57,606 nucleotides of DNA from Pseudomonas entomophila (GCF_029478665.1 NZ_JARPQB010000027.1:64025-121630), one strand, 5' to 3'. Shown: positions 25,617 through 38,658, counted from the first letter of the stretch. Made by a program: numbers and translations. Notes: generated from the sequence alone by a model not told the origin.

Positions 25617-25683
25617 ATCGCGGGGCGAGCCCGCTCCCATGCGTCCTGTACAGGGCATCGTGGGAGCGGGCTTGCCCCGCGAT
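25617..25683. repeat. REP pair, third subtype, inverted
   Basis: Arms 25617-25639 and 25661-25683 read atcgcggggcgagcccgctc plus cca and the inverse. They lie between the convergent asparaginase gene and tRNA-Sec and probably end both transcripts. Confidence 0.8.
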
Positions 25684-25703
25684 CGTTTCATCTTCTGGAA
25701 AAA

Positions 25704-25799
25704 TGGCGGAAGGCAGCGGGAGTCGAACCTGCCCGGGAACGGCTGCCGTCCCCAACCGGGTTTGAAGCCCGGCCGCGCCACCGGGCGCGATTGCCTTCC
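25704..25799 (-). tRNA. selC: tRNA-Sec (UCA anticodon)
   Basis: The 96-base gene includes encoded CCA. The acceptor arms GGAAGGCA / TGCCTTCC pair, the long extra arm is GC-rich, the T arm is GGTTCGACTCC and the anticodon loop cttcaaa has TCA (25763-25765). The extended 8-base acceptor and long variable arm are typical of tRNA-Sec. It reads UGA as selenocysteine with SelB and lies eight bases after the selB stop on the same strand. Confidence 0.95.
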
Positions 25800-25806
25800 T
25801 TGAAAA

Positions 25807-29159
<3,353 letters not shown>

Positions 29160-29194
29160 CTACCTATGACTGATCCGTTGTCTGTTCTGGCCCT

Positions 29195-29270
29195 TTCGCC
29201 GGCAAAGCCGGCTCCTACGGGAGAGGTGCCGTCCGATGGGACGCCTGTAGGAGCCGGCTTTGCCGGCGAA
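29195..29270. repeat. REP pair, inverted, between fdhE and selA
   Basis: Units at 29195-29218 and 29246-29270 are inverted copies of the gtaggagccggctttgccgg form. They separate the formate dehydrogenase genes from the sel genes on the same strand and may reduce read-through. Confidence 0.85.
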
Positions 29271-29302
29271 CGGGGGCAACTCGGTATTGCAGTGTAGACC
29301 CG

Positions 29303-30229
29303 TTACCCTCCCCCCGGCGCCAGCAGCAGGTTGGGCGCCAGTCGATGGAAACCCTCCTCGTCCAAGCGCATGTCCAACGCCAGGCTCGCCAGGTCATCGG
29401 CCAGCGGCTCGGCCGCGGCGTCGTTCTCCAGGTAGCACTGCTTGAGGTAGCTCTCGCACCCAGGGCAGCACTCAGCGCGCAGAGGCGCCTTGCCTGACGC
29501 ATGTCGGTCATCGTCAAGATTTGTGTAGCGCAAATCCTTGCTCGACTCGCAGTACACGCACTTGACCCTCACCACATGCCATTCGCAGGCACACAGCGAG
29601 CAGGCCAGGTAACGCAGGCCATTGTGCTTGCCACGGTTGCGCACCACCCCGGCCATGGCCGGCGATCCGCAAGCCGGGCACTGGGCCAGGCTGCCCGCTG
29701 GCTTGAGCTCGGGCGCAGGCAAGGCCAGCAGCCAGCTGGACCACGCCGCCTGCAACGCAGCACCGATAAAGGGCACCAGTGCCGCCGGCACCGCGTCGTA
29801 CTGGCCACCGAGCAGGGCAATCGCCCAGCCCTTGCGCTGGGCATCGTCGCTGCCACACAGCGCATTCAGCGCCTCGGCCAGTGGCCCGTCGGATTCGGCC
29901 TCGAAGCGCTCGAGCAACGCCTGCAACCAGGCCAGCCACGGCCCTTCACGCACCAGGCTGTCGGCCGCCAGGGGCGGCAAACCATGACTTATACACAGGC
30001 GCTGGCGCTCTTCGGCCACTGGCAAGCCAGCAGGCGGGTTATCCACAAGCCACTGCTGAATCCGGCACAGCCGGGCCATCAGTTGCAGGTAGTCACCCAG
30101 GGCGTTGCCCTCTGCCAGGTGCTCCAGCCGCGCGGCGCGCACCTCGAAGAGGTTGGCGGGGGGCAGGTGCAGGAACGGCGGCATCACCGCCGACGCTTCG
30201 ATCTGCCCAGGTTCGAGAATCGTACTCAA
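29303..30229 (-). CDS. fdhE: Formate dehydrogenase accessory protein FdhE
   Basis: 308 residues from TTG at 30229, after AAGGA, which restores the family N-terminus (STILEPGQIEASAVMPPF). A GTG seven codons earlier is possible. The C-terminal half holds four cysteine-pair motifs (CPACG, CSLC, CVYC, CCPGC) for an iron-rubredoxin-like centre. FdhE is needed to mature respiratory formate dehydrogenases. It begins four bases after the fdnI stop, in the fdn operon. Confidence 0.9.
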   Translation of the reverse strand: MSTILEPGQIEASAVMPPFLHLPPANLFEVRAARLEHLAEGNALGDYLQLMARLCRIQQWLVDNPPAGLPVAEERQRLCISHGLPPLAADSLVREGPWLAWLQALLERFEAESDGPLAEALNALCGSDDAQRKGWAIALLGGQYDAVPAALVPFIGAALQAAWSSWLLALPAPELKPAGSLAQCPACGSPAMAGVVRNRGKHNGLRYLACSLCACEWHVVRVKCVYCESSKDLRYTNLDDDRHASGKAPLRAECCPGCESYLKQCYLENDAAAEPLADDLASLALDMRLDEEGFHRLAPNLLLAPGGG

Positions 30230-30233
30230 ACGG

Positions 30234-30890
30234 TCATCCTTCTTTTCCACCGTGGTTGTGTGGCGTCTTGTCGCCGGTCACTTCCCGGTACCACAGTTCA
30301 TGGTGCTTGCGCGCCCAGGCCCGGCTCACCCAACCATGCAGCATCGCGCCGATCGAGCCCTTGATCCAGATCCCGGCATAGATGTGCACGATGATGCTGA
30401 GGATCAGCACGAACGCCGCGAGGGCATGCAGCAGCGCGGACAGACGAATGACCTCGATGCCGAACCAATGGCTGAAGTACGCGCGCCAGATCACCACGCC
30501 GCTGACCAGCAGCACCAGCATGCACGCCAGCAGCGTCCAGAACAGCAGCTTCTGCCCGGCGTTGTACTTGCCGATCGGCGGCACGCCCTCTTCCTTGTTG
30601 AGCATCACCCGGTCAATACGGCGCAGCCACAGGCGGTCGTTGGCGGTGATGAAGTTGGCGCGCCAGAAGCGCAGCACCAGCCCGAGGAAGAACACGAACA
30701 TGCCCACGCCGATGAACGGGTGCAGGATCCGCGTCCACGGCCCGCCACCGAACAGGTGGCTGAGCCAGAACAGCGCCGGGTGAAACAGCGCCAGCCCCGA
30801 CAGCCCGGCCAGCACGAACAGGATCGCGACGATCCAGTGGTTGCTCCGCTCGTTGGCGTTGTAGCGCAGGATGGGTTTGTTGTCGTTCAT
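30234..30890 (-). CDS. fdnI: Formate dehydrogenase gamma subunit, cytochrome b556
   Basis: 218 residues with four membrane helices (near 18-36, 52-72, 112-132 and 150-172). Heme-ligating histidines are plausible in [22 protein letters not shown] and [12 protein letters not shown]. It passes electrons from FdnH to quinone in the inner membrane. The ATG overlaps the fdnH stop (ATGA). Confidence 0.92.
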   Translation of the reverse strand: MNDNKPILRYNANERSNHWIVAILFVLAGLSGLALFHPALFWLSHLFGGGPWTRILHPFIGVGMFVFFLGLVLRFWRANFITANDRLWLRRIDRVMLNKEEGVPPIGKYNAGQKLLFWTLLACMLVLLVSGVVIWRAYFSHWFGIEVIRLSALLHALAAFVLILSIIVHIYAGIWIKGSIGAMLHGWVSRAWARKHHELWYREVTGDKTPHNHGGKEG

Positions 30891-31837
30891 GGCCGCTGCT
30901 CCCCCTGCCCGCCTGGGCGGTTCGGATCATAGACATGCACCGCCGGGTCCACCTGATGCACGCTGCTGTCCACAGGTGCCGGGTGTTCGTCCTCCTCGAC
31001 CCGCTGCGGGCCGACGCGCACGTAGTGGAAGAACCCGGCCAGCACCGCCGCGCCCATGGCCAGCAGCGCCAATGGCTTGGTGAAGCCCTTCCACAGCCCC
31101 ACCAGCGGGCTGATCACCGGCTGGTCCGGCAGGCCGGCGTAGATCCGTGGCGTGTCGGCGTGGTGCAGCACATACATCACATGGGTGCCGCCGACGCCGT
31201 CCGGGTCGTACAGCCCGGCCTTGTCGTAGCCCCGCGACTTCAGGTCGACGATGCGCTCGTCGGCATGCACCTTCATCTCCTCCTTGCTGCCGAAGACGAT
31301 CGCCCCGGTCGGGCAGGTCTTCACGCAGGCCGGCTCCAGGCCCACGCTCACGCGGTCGGAACACAGGGTGCACTTGTACGCCTTGTGGTCCTTCTGCGAG
31401 ATGCGCGGGATGTTGAACGGGCAGCCGGTGATGCAGTAGCCGCAACCGATGCAGTGGTCCTGGTTGAAGTCGACGATACCGTTGGCGTGCTTGATGATCG
31501 CCCCCGGGCTCGGGCAAGCCTTCAGGCAGCCTGGGTCGGCGCAGTGCATGCAGCCGTCCTTGCGGATCAGCCACTCCAGGTTGCCGTCGTCGCGCTCGTG
31601 CTCGGTGAAGCGCATCAGGGTCCAGGTCTCGGCGCTGAGGTCCTGGGGGTTGTCGTAGGTGCCGTGGTTGTGGCCGACCTCGTCACGCAGTTCGTTCCAT
31701 TCCGAGCACGCCACCTGGCAGGCCTTGCAGCCGATGCACTTGGTGGTGTCGATCAGCTTGGCGACTTCCTGCTGCTGGCGTACCGAGGGTGGCACGGTGG
31801 TGGTGGCCGAGCGGGCGATGATGTCTTGGCTGGCCAT
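30887..31837 (-). CDS. fdnH: Formate dehydrogenase beta subunit, iron-sulfur
   Basis: 316 residues. Four ferredoxin-type cysteine clusters are visible: [16 protein letters not shown] near 36, [14 protein letters not shown] near 96, [18 protein letters not shown] near 131, and CTLCSDR with [10 protein letters not shown] near 156-180. A C-terminal helix ([17 protein letters not shown]) anchors it facing the periplasm. It is coupled to both neighbours by 1- and 4-base overlaps. Confidence 0.95.
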   Translation of the reverse strand: MASQDIIARSATTTVPPSVRQQQEVAKLIDTTKCIGCKACQVACSEWNELRDEVGHNHGTYDNPQDLSAETWTLMRFTEHERDDGNLEWLIRKDGCMHCADPGCLKACPSPGAIIKHANGIVDFNQDHCIGCGYCITGCPFNIPRISQKDHKAYKCTLCSDRVSVGLEPACVKTCPTGAIVFGSKEEMKVHADERIVDLKSRGYDKAGLYDPDGVGGTHVMYVLHHADTPRIYAGLPDQPVISPLVGLWKGFTKPLALLAMGAAVLAGFFHYVRVGPQRVEEDEHPAPVDSSVHQVDPAVHVYDPNRPGGQGEQRP

Positions 31838-34800
31838 CAGAGTTTCTCCACTTTGACGAGGAACGACTTGGACTCCGGCGTCTGGGTGTTGCCATCACCG
31901 AGGAACGGCACCAGGGTGTTGGTCAGGTAGCCGTGCCGCGTGGCGCCGGTGAAACCCCAGTGCAACGGGATGCCGATCTGGTGCACGGTCTGGTTGTTGA
32001 CCTGCAGCGGACGGATCCGCTTGGTCACCACCGCCACCGCGTCGATATGCCCGCGCTTGCTGGACACCCGTACCCGGTCGCCGGCCTTGATGCCTTTCTC
32101 GTTGGCCAGCACCTCGCCGATCTCGACGAACTGCTCGGGCTGGGCAATGGCGTTGAGCCGGCAATGCTTGCTCCAGAAGTGGAAGTGCTCGGTCAGCCGG
32201 TAGGTGGTCGCCGCATGGGGGAACTCGTCATGCGTACCCAGGGTGTCCCACACCGAATCGAAGATCCGCCCGGCCGGGTTGCTGATGGCCTTCTTGTTCT
32301 GCGGATGCAGCGGGTTGATGCCAATCGGCGTTTCGAACGGCTCGTAGTGCTCGGGGAACGGCCCCTCGGCCATCTTGTCGACGGCGAAGAACCGCGCCAC
32401 GCCCTCGGGGTTCATGATGAACGGGTTCATCCCTGCTTCCGGTGGCGAATCGACCTTGAAGTCCGGCACGTCGGTGCCGGTCCAGGCCTTGCCGTTCCAC
32501 CACACCAGGCGCTTCTTCTCCGGGTCCCACGGCTTGCCTTGCGGGTCGCTGGAGGCACGGTTGTAGAGGATGCGCCGGTTGGCCGGCCAGGCCCAGGCCC
32601 AGTTCTGCACCTGGTGCATGCCGTACGGGTCGCTGTTGTCGCGCCGGGCCATCTGGTTGCCCTGCTCGGTCCAGCAGCCGGCGAAGATCCAGCAGCCGGA
32701 CGCGGTGCTGCCGTCGTCCTTCATCTGGGCGAAGCCGGCCAGCTGCTGGCCGGCCTTGAGGGTGGCACCGGTGGCATCGGTGAGGTCGCTGACCGCCCAG
32801 CCGTTCATCTCCTTGGCCAACTCCTCCGGCGAAGGCTCTTCCGGGACCTTGTACGGCCAGCTGAGGTTGAGCATCGGGTCGGGGTAGGCGCCGCCTTCGG
32901 CCTGGTAGCGTTTGCGCAGGCGCAGGAACAGCTCGCTCATGATGTGCACGTCGGTGCGGGTCTCACCCGGGCCGTCGGCGCCCTTCCAGTGCCACTGCAG
33001 CCAGCGGCTGCTGTTGACCAGCGAGCCGTCCTCCTCGGCGAAGCAGGTGGTGGGCAGGCGGATCACCTCGGTCTGGATATTGGCCGTGTCGACGTCGTTG
33101 AACGCGCCGGCATTGCGCCAGAACTCGGACGTTTCGGTGGCCAGCGGGTCCATGATCACCAGCCACTTGAGCTTGGCCAGGGCCGCGGTGACGCGGTTCT
33201 TGTCCGGCAGCGCAGCGATCGGGTTGAACCCCTGGCACATATAGCCGTTGACCTTGCCCTGGCCCATCATTTCGAACATGCGCAGCACGTCGTAGGCCGG
33301 CACGTCGAGCTTGGGCAGCCAGTCGTAACCCCAGTTGTTGGCGGCAGTGGCGTTGGCGCCGTACCAGGCCTTCATCAGGCTGACGTGGAACTTGCCGTAG
33401 TTCTGCCAATAGGACAGCTGCCCCGGTCGCAGCGGCTTGGAGGCGCGCTTGTCGATGTAGGCGGCGTAGTCCTGCTCGGCGTCGCCGGCCAGGGTCAGAT
33501 AACCCGGCAGCGAGTTCGACAGCAGCCCCAGGTCGGTCAGGCCCTGGATGTTGGAGTGCCCGCGCAGGGCGTTGACCCCGCCGCCCGGCATGCCGACGTT
33601 GCCCAGCAGCAACTGCACCATGGCCGCGCTGCGGATGATCTGCGCGCCGATGGAGTGCTGGGTCCAGCCCAGGGCGTAGAGGATCGTCATGGTCTTGCCC
33701 GGCACCGAGCAGGTGGCGATCTCTTCCCAGATCTTCATCATCTGGTCCTGGGGCATGCCGCAGGTCATGCTCGCCAGCTCAGGCGTGTAGCGGCTGTAGT
33801 GCTGCTTCATCAGCTGGTAGACGCAACGCGGGTGCTGCAGCGTCGGATCGACCTTGGCAAAGCCGTCCTCGCCCAGCTCGTAACCCCAGCCGGACTTGTC
33901 GGCATAGGTGCGCTTGGCCGCGTCGTAGCCGCTGAACAGCCCGTCCTCGAAGCCATAGCTCTCTTTGACGATGAATGACACGTCGGTGTAGTTGCGCACG
34001 TACTCGTGCTGGATCTTGTCGTTGCTCAGCAGGTAGTTGATCAGCCCGCCCATGAAGGCGATGTCGCTGCCGGTACGGATCGGCGCGTAATAGTCGGCTA
34101 CGGAAGCGGTACGGGTGAACCGCGGGTCGACCACGATCAGCCGCGCCTTGTTGTGCGCCTTGGCTTCGGTCACCCACTTGAAGCCGCACGGGTGCGCTTC
34201 AGCGGCGTTGCCGCCCATCACCAGGACCAGGTTTGCGTTGGCGATGTCAGACCAGTGATTGGTCATCGCGCCACGGCCATACGTCGGGGCAAGACTTGCC
34301 ACCGTCGGGCCGTGTCAGACACGCGCCTGGTTATCGAACCCCAGCATGCCCAGCGAACGGATCACCTTGTGCGTCATGTAGCCCGCTTCGCTGGAAGCGG
34401 CGGACGCGGCGAGGAAGCCGGTGGTGAGCCAGCGGTTGACCGTCTGGCCCTGGGCGTTCTTCTCGATGAAGTTGGCGTCGCGGTCCTGTTTCATCAGGTC
34501 GGCGACACGGTCGAGGGCTTCGTCCCAGCCGATGCGGGTCCACTCGTTGCTGCCCGGCTTGCGCACCTCGGGGTACTTGAGGCGGCTGGGGCTGTGGATG
34601 AAGTCCAGCAGGCCGGCGCCTTTCGGGCACAGGGTGCCGCGGTTGACCGGATGGTCCGCGTCGCCCTCGATATGGATGATGTTCTGTTTGACGTTTTTGC
34701 CCGCGTCACCCTGGCTGTACATGATCAGGCCGCAGCCGACCGAGCAGTAGGGGCAGGTGTTACGGGTCTCGATGGTGTGCGCCAGCTTGAAGTGGCGCAC

Positions 34801-34905
34801 CTGCTCGGCGAACGCGGGTGTCGGGGCCATGCCCAACGCCGCGAGGCTCGAGCCTCCAAGGCCGACGGCGGCGACCTTGAAGAATTGCCGACGGTTGAGG
34901 TCCAT
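31837..34905 (-). CDS. fdnG: Formate dehydrogenase major subunit with selenocysteine (TGA recoded)
   Basis: 1022 residues including Sec at residue 197 (TGA at 34315-34317). ATG at 34905 follows AGGAG and opens a twin-arginine signal ([20 protein letters not shown]). The 4Fe-4S cluster [17 protein letters not shown] is near residue 50. After the UGA the frame continues [20 protein letters not shown], the family's active-site segment. Molybdopterin-dinucleotide-binding stretches follow. It oxidises formate in the periplasm. A SECIS hairpin right after the UGA and sel genes downstream confirm recoding rather than a broken gene. Confidence 0.96.
34272..34317 (-). other. Bacterial SECIS hairpin with UGA-Sec codon
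   Basis: On the leftward strand the UGA is directly followed by CACGGCC, which pairs with GGCCGTG 30 bases later. Inside is an upper stem GGCAAG..CUUGCC with a loop containing AGUCU. The spacing and shape fit the SelB-binding SECIS of fdnG/fdhF genes. Confidence 0.88.
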
Positions 34906-35022
34906 CGCGCACTCCTGATCAGGTTCGGGCGCGCGGGACATGGCCGGCGCCTCAGGGACTTCACGGTGGCGGCAGGCAGACGCCGCCAACGGTTAAGACT
35001 AGTCAAGAAATCGGGAAGTGGG

Positions 35023-35036
35023 ATGACCTGGGTCAT
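35023..35036. promoter_or_regulatory. Palindrome in the fdnG / bacteriocin intergenic region
   Basis: The interval 34906-35206 lies between the divergent fdnG and first bacteriocin genes and holds no gene that I can support. The palindrome atgacctgggtcat (6-base arms, two-base centre) sits 118 bases before fdnG and might be an operator. No regulator can be named, and the site could be chance. Confidence 0.25.
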
Positions 35037-35206
35037 GGTTTGAGTGGGAGCCGGGCTATTGCTGGGCCACTCTCAAGTACGACGAGTTTGCGGGAGGTCT
35101 CCTACCCATTCTGCCGCTGAGGACGCTATCGGCTCGGATGCGTATTCGCTACTTTCGTCAACCCACACCCGCCCCTCATATTTCATCATATTTCAGGAGA
35201 TCCGCG

Positions 35207-35518
35207 GTGAAGGATTTACACATTGAAGAGCTCGAACTCATCGCGGGTGGGTACGGTATCCCCGGAGCTGTTGTCGGTGCAGCCGTCGCCGGAGCCGGCT
35301 ACATCGGGTACCAAACCATGAAAGGCGAAGGCTCGATCGATGATTTTGCAACGACTGTGGCGGCAGGTGCTATCGGCGGCTTCGTAGCTGGCCCTGCAGG
35401 TGCGCAAGCTGTTGCAGCCGGAGCTATCGCAGGCACACAGGTCAGTTTTTATAGCGGTATGGCAGGCGGAATGCTAAACAACTGGATGAATGCTGCAGGG
35501 ACTAACTATAACCGATAG
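35207..35518 (+). CDS. Double-glycine-leader bacteriocin precursor A
   Basis: 103 residues from GTG at 35207, six bases after CAGGAGA. The leader (M)KDLHIEELELIAGG is a textbook GG leader for C39-peptidase exporters. Cleavage after residue 15 gives an 88-residue glycine/alanine-rich peptide starting YGIPGAVVGAAVAGAGYIGY, with several GxxxG-type spacings and a membrane-like pattern. It ends NAAGTNYNR, a C-terminus shared with precursor B. This fits a membrane-acting class II microcin or bacteriocin. Upstream in-frame codons lack a ribosome site and leader logic. Confidence 0.85.
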   Translation: MKDLHIEELELIAGGYGIPGAVVGAAVAGAGYIGYQTMKGEGSIDDFATTVAAGAIGGFVAGPAGAQAVAAGAIAGTQVSFYSGMAGGMLNNWMNAAGTNYNR

Positions 35519-35568
35519 CCGCAACAACCCCACTCCTAGTGGGCGCATCAGCAATGGATCAATAAAAC

Positions 35569-35784
35569 ATGGATGCCTTCGGCGTATTAAGATTTGCACT
35601 TAACATAGGTGCGAGCCTGCTAGTTTTATTTATGATAAAAATCATACTTTCCTGTTTCAAAAAAAACATATCGGATCCCTTATACTTTTCGCTTGCCATC
35701 ACCTTGTCCACCTTAGTAGCGATCTACATCGCCGATCGCTGGTCACGTACATTGGCCGACGCATTAGGCATCATTGAATGCTAA
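35569..35784 (+). CDS. Two-helix small membrane protein, probable immunity (1)
   Basis: 71 residues. Helix one is near residues 8-30 (NIGASLLVLFMIKIILSCF) and helix two near 38-58 (FSLAITLSTLVAIYIADRWS), with a short basic loop between. It aligns by eye with the proteins at 35787 and 38737 (shared second helix, DRWS). It is placed 50 bases after precursor A. Immunity to the bacteriocin is inferred from size, topology and position. It is more AT-rich than its neighbours. Confidence 0.7.
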   Translation: MDAFGVLRFALNIGASLLVLFMIKIILSCFKKNISDPLYFSLAITLSTLVAIYIADRWSRTLADALGIIEC

Positions 35785-35786
35785 AC

Positions 35787-35999
35787 ATGGAGCCCCTTGA
35801 AGCAATCAGGCTCAGCCTTACAGTAAGCGCAGCCCTCATCAGCTGCATACTAATGAAACTGCTCCTTTGGATTTTTAAGCCCAGAATCCCGGAGCCTCTG
35901 GAGATTCCATTGCTCACCGGCGTGCCCGCCATAATCGCAGCTCACATCACAAACACTTATTCGCAAGCATTAGTTTCTCTACTCGGGTTGACAAAGTAA
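35787..35999 (+). CDS. Two-helix small membrane protein, probable immunity (2)
   Basis: 70 residues from ATG at 35787, two bases after the previous stop. An ATG three codons earlier overlaps that gene. The later one gives exactly the length and start (MEPLEAIRLSL) of its paralogue at 38737 (MENVELVRLFL). Two hydrophobic helices flank a KPRIPEPLEIPLL loop, and GVPAIIAAHIT matches GIPAIIAAALS in the paralogue. The role is inferred as immunity. Confidence 0.7.
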   Translation: MEPLEAIRLSLTVSAALISCILMKLLLWIFKPRIPEPLEIPLLTGVPAIIAAHITNTYSQALVSLLGLTK

Positions 36000-36204
36000 C
36001 TGCAAAAGCAAAACCCTTCCACTTCGCTAAAAACAGAAATACATTTACCGCCATGCAATCCAGCCAACGAAACGTGAGCTTGTATAGAGCGATGGCGGAA
36101 GGGGCGTTATAAATCGCGGACTAGATACTGCCTGGACCAACCATTTGCCTGGAAAACTAGAGAGTGCGCCGCCAGCAAACAATTGAAACGCCAAAAACCA
36201 ATAT

Positions 36205-36445
36205 CGCCATTAACACACCGCTGTCACCTTTAACCCGACGCCAATGAGATAATTGAGCACGGCAGTATCGAATCTGACGACTTCAAGATCCCCCACGACG
36301 GTCTGGTCACCAAGCAGGAGTAAATCGGGACAGGCACCGCCTGATCAAGTCATCGACCTATGAACGCCTCGCGACTAGAAAAGTGCAGGTGAGGGGGCAG
36401 GCCCAAGACTACACCGCACCGCCTGAAAGCTGGGTAGCCCCCTGA
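36205..36445 (+). pseudogene. Remnant of a second JmjC oxygenase gene
   Basis: The stretch from 36237 reads DANEIIEHGSIESDDFKIPH then DGLVTKQE and stops at TAA 36321. It matches DANQIITRNNVESPDFKILH then NGLVPKHE of the intact JmjC protein. After a small deletion, RHRLIKSSTYERL (from 36335) matches RHRLNKSAVYERM. A weaker match (QDY..PPE) lies near 36410. The gene is broken by a stop, a deletion and loss of the rest. The remaining sequence in 36000-36603 shows no gene; 36500-36600 is AT-rich and probably holds the hlyD promoter. Confidence 0.8.
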
Positions 36446-36603
36446 TGCCTCAAGACCCCCAACGCAGAGCCTGCCAACGAGGAAACGATTGGCAACATAT
36501 ATGTTCGGATTTTTTCACAAATGAATATTGTTACTATTCGCTATGAATTATCATCCGCGCCGCGCAGGAAGACGCCCATGATAATTTCAACAGGTTCGCA
36601 TTG

Positions 36604-37896
36604 ATGCCCGCCCCTTCAGCCGCCGCCACTCCCCTGTTCCGCCCGGAAGCCGTCGCGGCGGTTCAGGAACAGCGCTTCGGCAATGTCCTGATCCATCAGC
36701 CATGGGGATACCGCATCGCCGCCCTGGTGGCCGGCCTGCTGATCGTGTTGATCGCGGCTTTCGCCTACTTTGGAACCTATACCCGCAAAGCCACTGTGCG
36801 CGGCCTGTTGATGCCCGAGCACGGCATGTTGCGCCTGACCGCCACCGGGACCGGCCTGCTGACGCAGGTGCGCGCCACGGAAGGTCAGCAGGTTGAAAAG
36901 GGCGATGTGTTGTTCGTGATCTCCGGCGAACGTCTGTCCGGGGCTGGCGGGACACAGGCGATGATCGCCGAGCAGCTGGGGCAGCGCCTGAACCTGTTGT
37001 TGCGCAACCGGGCACTGGCGGACGAGCGCCTGAAAAGCCAGTCGCACATGCTCGACACTCGCCTGGCGACGATTGCCAGTGAGCTTCAGCAGTTCGCCGA
37101 GGAAGTCCGCCTGCTGCAACGCCGTGCGGAACTGGCCAAAGTGCAGTTGGGGCGCCAGCAGGAACTGGTCGACGCCGGCTTCATTTCTATAGCGCAGTTG
37201 CAGCAGGCCGAGGGCGACTGGCTGACCCTGCAGGGGCAGTTGCAGGGCAATCAGCGCGCACGCGCCAGCCTGGAGCGCGAACGTACCGGGTTGCTGGCCC
37301 AGCGCCAGGAAGCCGAACTGCGTCATCGCAGCGAGATGAGCGAGGCCGACAGCGCCACCGCACTGGTCAAGCAGGAGCAGGCCGAGAACCAGGCGCGCAG
37401 CGAGTTGGTCAATGTGGCGCCATACGCCGGTACCCTGACCGGGCTGAGCGCGCAGGTCGGCCAGCAGGTGAATGCCGGTGCGTTACTGGCCAGCCTGATC
37501 CCCCGGGGCGCCACCTTGTATGCCCACCTGTATGCCGCGCCACGCCAGGCAGGCTTCATCGAGCCGGGCCAGAAGGTGTTGATGCGCTATGCCGCCTATC
37601 CGTACCAGAAGTTCGGCATGGCCCACGGCCGCGTCGTCGATGTCGCGAAGAGCCCCTATGCCACGCAGGAGCTACCCGCGCACATCGCCACCGCCCTGCA
37701 AGGGCAAGGCGCGCCGGCTGAACTGTTCTACCGAGTCACCGTGGCACTCGACGCTCCCGACATCGCCCTGTACGGGCAGCGTCAACCGCTGCAGGCAGGC
37801 ATGCTGCTGGAGGCGGATGTGCTCCAGGACCGGCGAAGACTCTATGAATGGGCACTGGAACCGCTCTATTCGGTGACAGGCAGGTTTCACGATTGA
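36604..37896 (+). CDS. HlyD-type membrane-fusion adaptor
   Basis: 430 residues from ATG at 36604. A cytosolic tail is followed by one helix (AALVAGLLIVLIAAFAYF, about 36-54). The first half-lipoyl segment is VRATEGQQVEKGDVLFVISG near 95. A long coiled coil spans 120-265, then the second lipoyl half (SAQVGQQVNAGALLASLIP) and a beta-barrel end. It would bridge the ABC exporter and the TolC-like channel of this cluster. The gene lies between the two bacteriocin cassettes rather than next to the exporter. Confidence 0.88.
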   Translation: MPAPSAAATPLFRPEAVAAVQEQRFGNVLIHQPWGYRIAALVAGLLIVLIAAFAYFGTYTRKATVRGLLMPEHGMLRLTATGTGLLTQVRATEGQQVEKGDVLFVISGERLSGAGGTQAMIAEQLGQRLNLLLRNRALADERLKSQSHMLDTRLATIASELQQFAEEVRLLQRRAELAKVQLGRQQELVDAGFISIAQLQQAEGDWLTLQGQLQGNQRARASLERERTGLLAQRQEAELRHRSEMSEADSATALVKQEQAENQARSELVNVAPYAGTLTGLSAQVGQQVNAGALLASLIPRGATLYAHLYAAPRQAGFIEPGQKVLMRYAAYPYQKFGMAHGRVVDVAKSPYATQELPAHIATALQGQGAPAELFYRVTVALDAPDIALYGQRQPLQAGMLLEADVLQDRRRLYEWALEPLYSVTGRFHD

Positions 37897-37929
37897 TTCA
37901 AGCCCGGGAACGAGACCCGGGTAGCTGGA

Positions 37930-38145
37930 ATGTCTAACAAAGAAAAGTATTACGGAATCGTTATGGACCTGACCAGAAGAGAGTCGGATGTTTTGCAGTT
38001 GCTGCTACTTGGAAAAACCAACAAACAGATTGCACTCGACCTGAGTATCAGCGACTACACCGTGCGCGATCATGTCTCCGCGCTCTTGCGCAAGAGCGGG
38101 GTCCGCACCCGCATGGAGTTGATTGCCTCAAAAGCCAGGTACTGA
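37930..38145 (+). CDS. LuxR-type HTH-only regulator
   Basis: 71 residues, consisting of almost only a GerE/LuxR DNA-binding domain (LTRRESDVLQLLLLGKTNKQ then IALDLSISDYTVRDHVSALL). There is no receiver or ligand domain. It lies 33 bases after hlyD and 200 bases before precursor B, so it probably controls the cluster. The signal it answers to is unknown. Confidence 0.82.
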   Translation: MSNKEKYYGIVMDLTRRESDVLQLLLLGKTNKQIALDLSISDYTVRDHVSALLRKSGVRTRMELIASKARY

Positions 38146-38346
38146 CCGCGACACCCCCTACATCTGTCGGATACAGCCAGTCATTACACACGCCTATTAT
38201 CGCCGCCGATTGATCATGCCACTGTTTTTTCAGTGCTCCCTGGGTATTGCAATGACTCTTCCCAACCTGCAATCCAGCCAACCTGATCGCTCAATAAAAA
38301 ACAAGCTACTGATATCGGCCACCACAACAATGATGAGGATGATCGC

Positions 38347-38658
38347 GTGAAAGAAATTAAAGTTGAAGACCTGGAAGTCGTCGCGGGTGGTTTCGGCATC
38401 CCCGGCGCCGTCGCCGGTGCCGTTGTCGCGGGTGCCGGCTACATCGGCTATGAAGCCGCAGCGGGCGGCGGTTCGATGAACGGCTTTATCGGCACGGTGG
38501 CTGGCGGTGCCGCAGTGGGCTTCTTTACCGGCCCTGCAGGCATTGGCGCCAGCACCTCCATGGCGATCGGTGGCGGGCAGTCAGCCTTCTACGGCGGCAT
38601 GATCGGCGGCTTCATCACCAGTGGCATGGATGCCGCCGGCACCAACTACAACCGCTAA
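38347..38658 (+). CDS. Double-glycine-leader bacteriocin precursor B
   Basis: 103 residues, GTG start after AGGATG. The leader (M)KEIKVEDLEVVAGG ends in GG. The 88-residue core starts FGIPGAVAGAVVAGAGYIGY, is very rich in Gly and Ala, and ends DAAGTNYNR. It has the same length as precursor A, and about half the positions agree with insertion-free alignment. The pair could act as a two-peptide bacteriocin or be alternative versions. It is followed by one immunity-type gene and the intact JmjC gene. Confidence 0.87.
   Translation: MKEIKVEDLEVVAGGFGIPGAVAGAVVAGAGYIGYEAAAGGGSMNGFIGTVAGGAAVGFFTGPAGIGASTSMAIGGGQSAFYGGMIGGFITSGMDAAGTNYNR

Noticed and set aside
31933..33978. 681-residue open frame on the plus strand
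   Set aside because: It is the antisense shadow of fdnG, whose motifs, signal and SECIS are clear.
34315..34317. fdnG as a pseudogene split by a stop codon
   Set aside because: The TGA is at the family's Sec site, followed by a SECIS, with tRNA-Sec, selA and selB nearby.
36000..36603. A non-coding RNA or new gene in the gap after cassette A
   Set aside because: Most of the interval is explained by the JmjC relic; no stable independent structure or open frame was seen.
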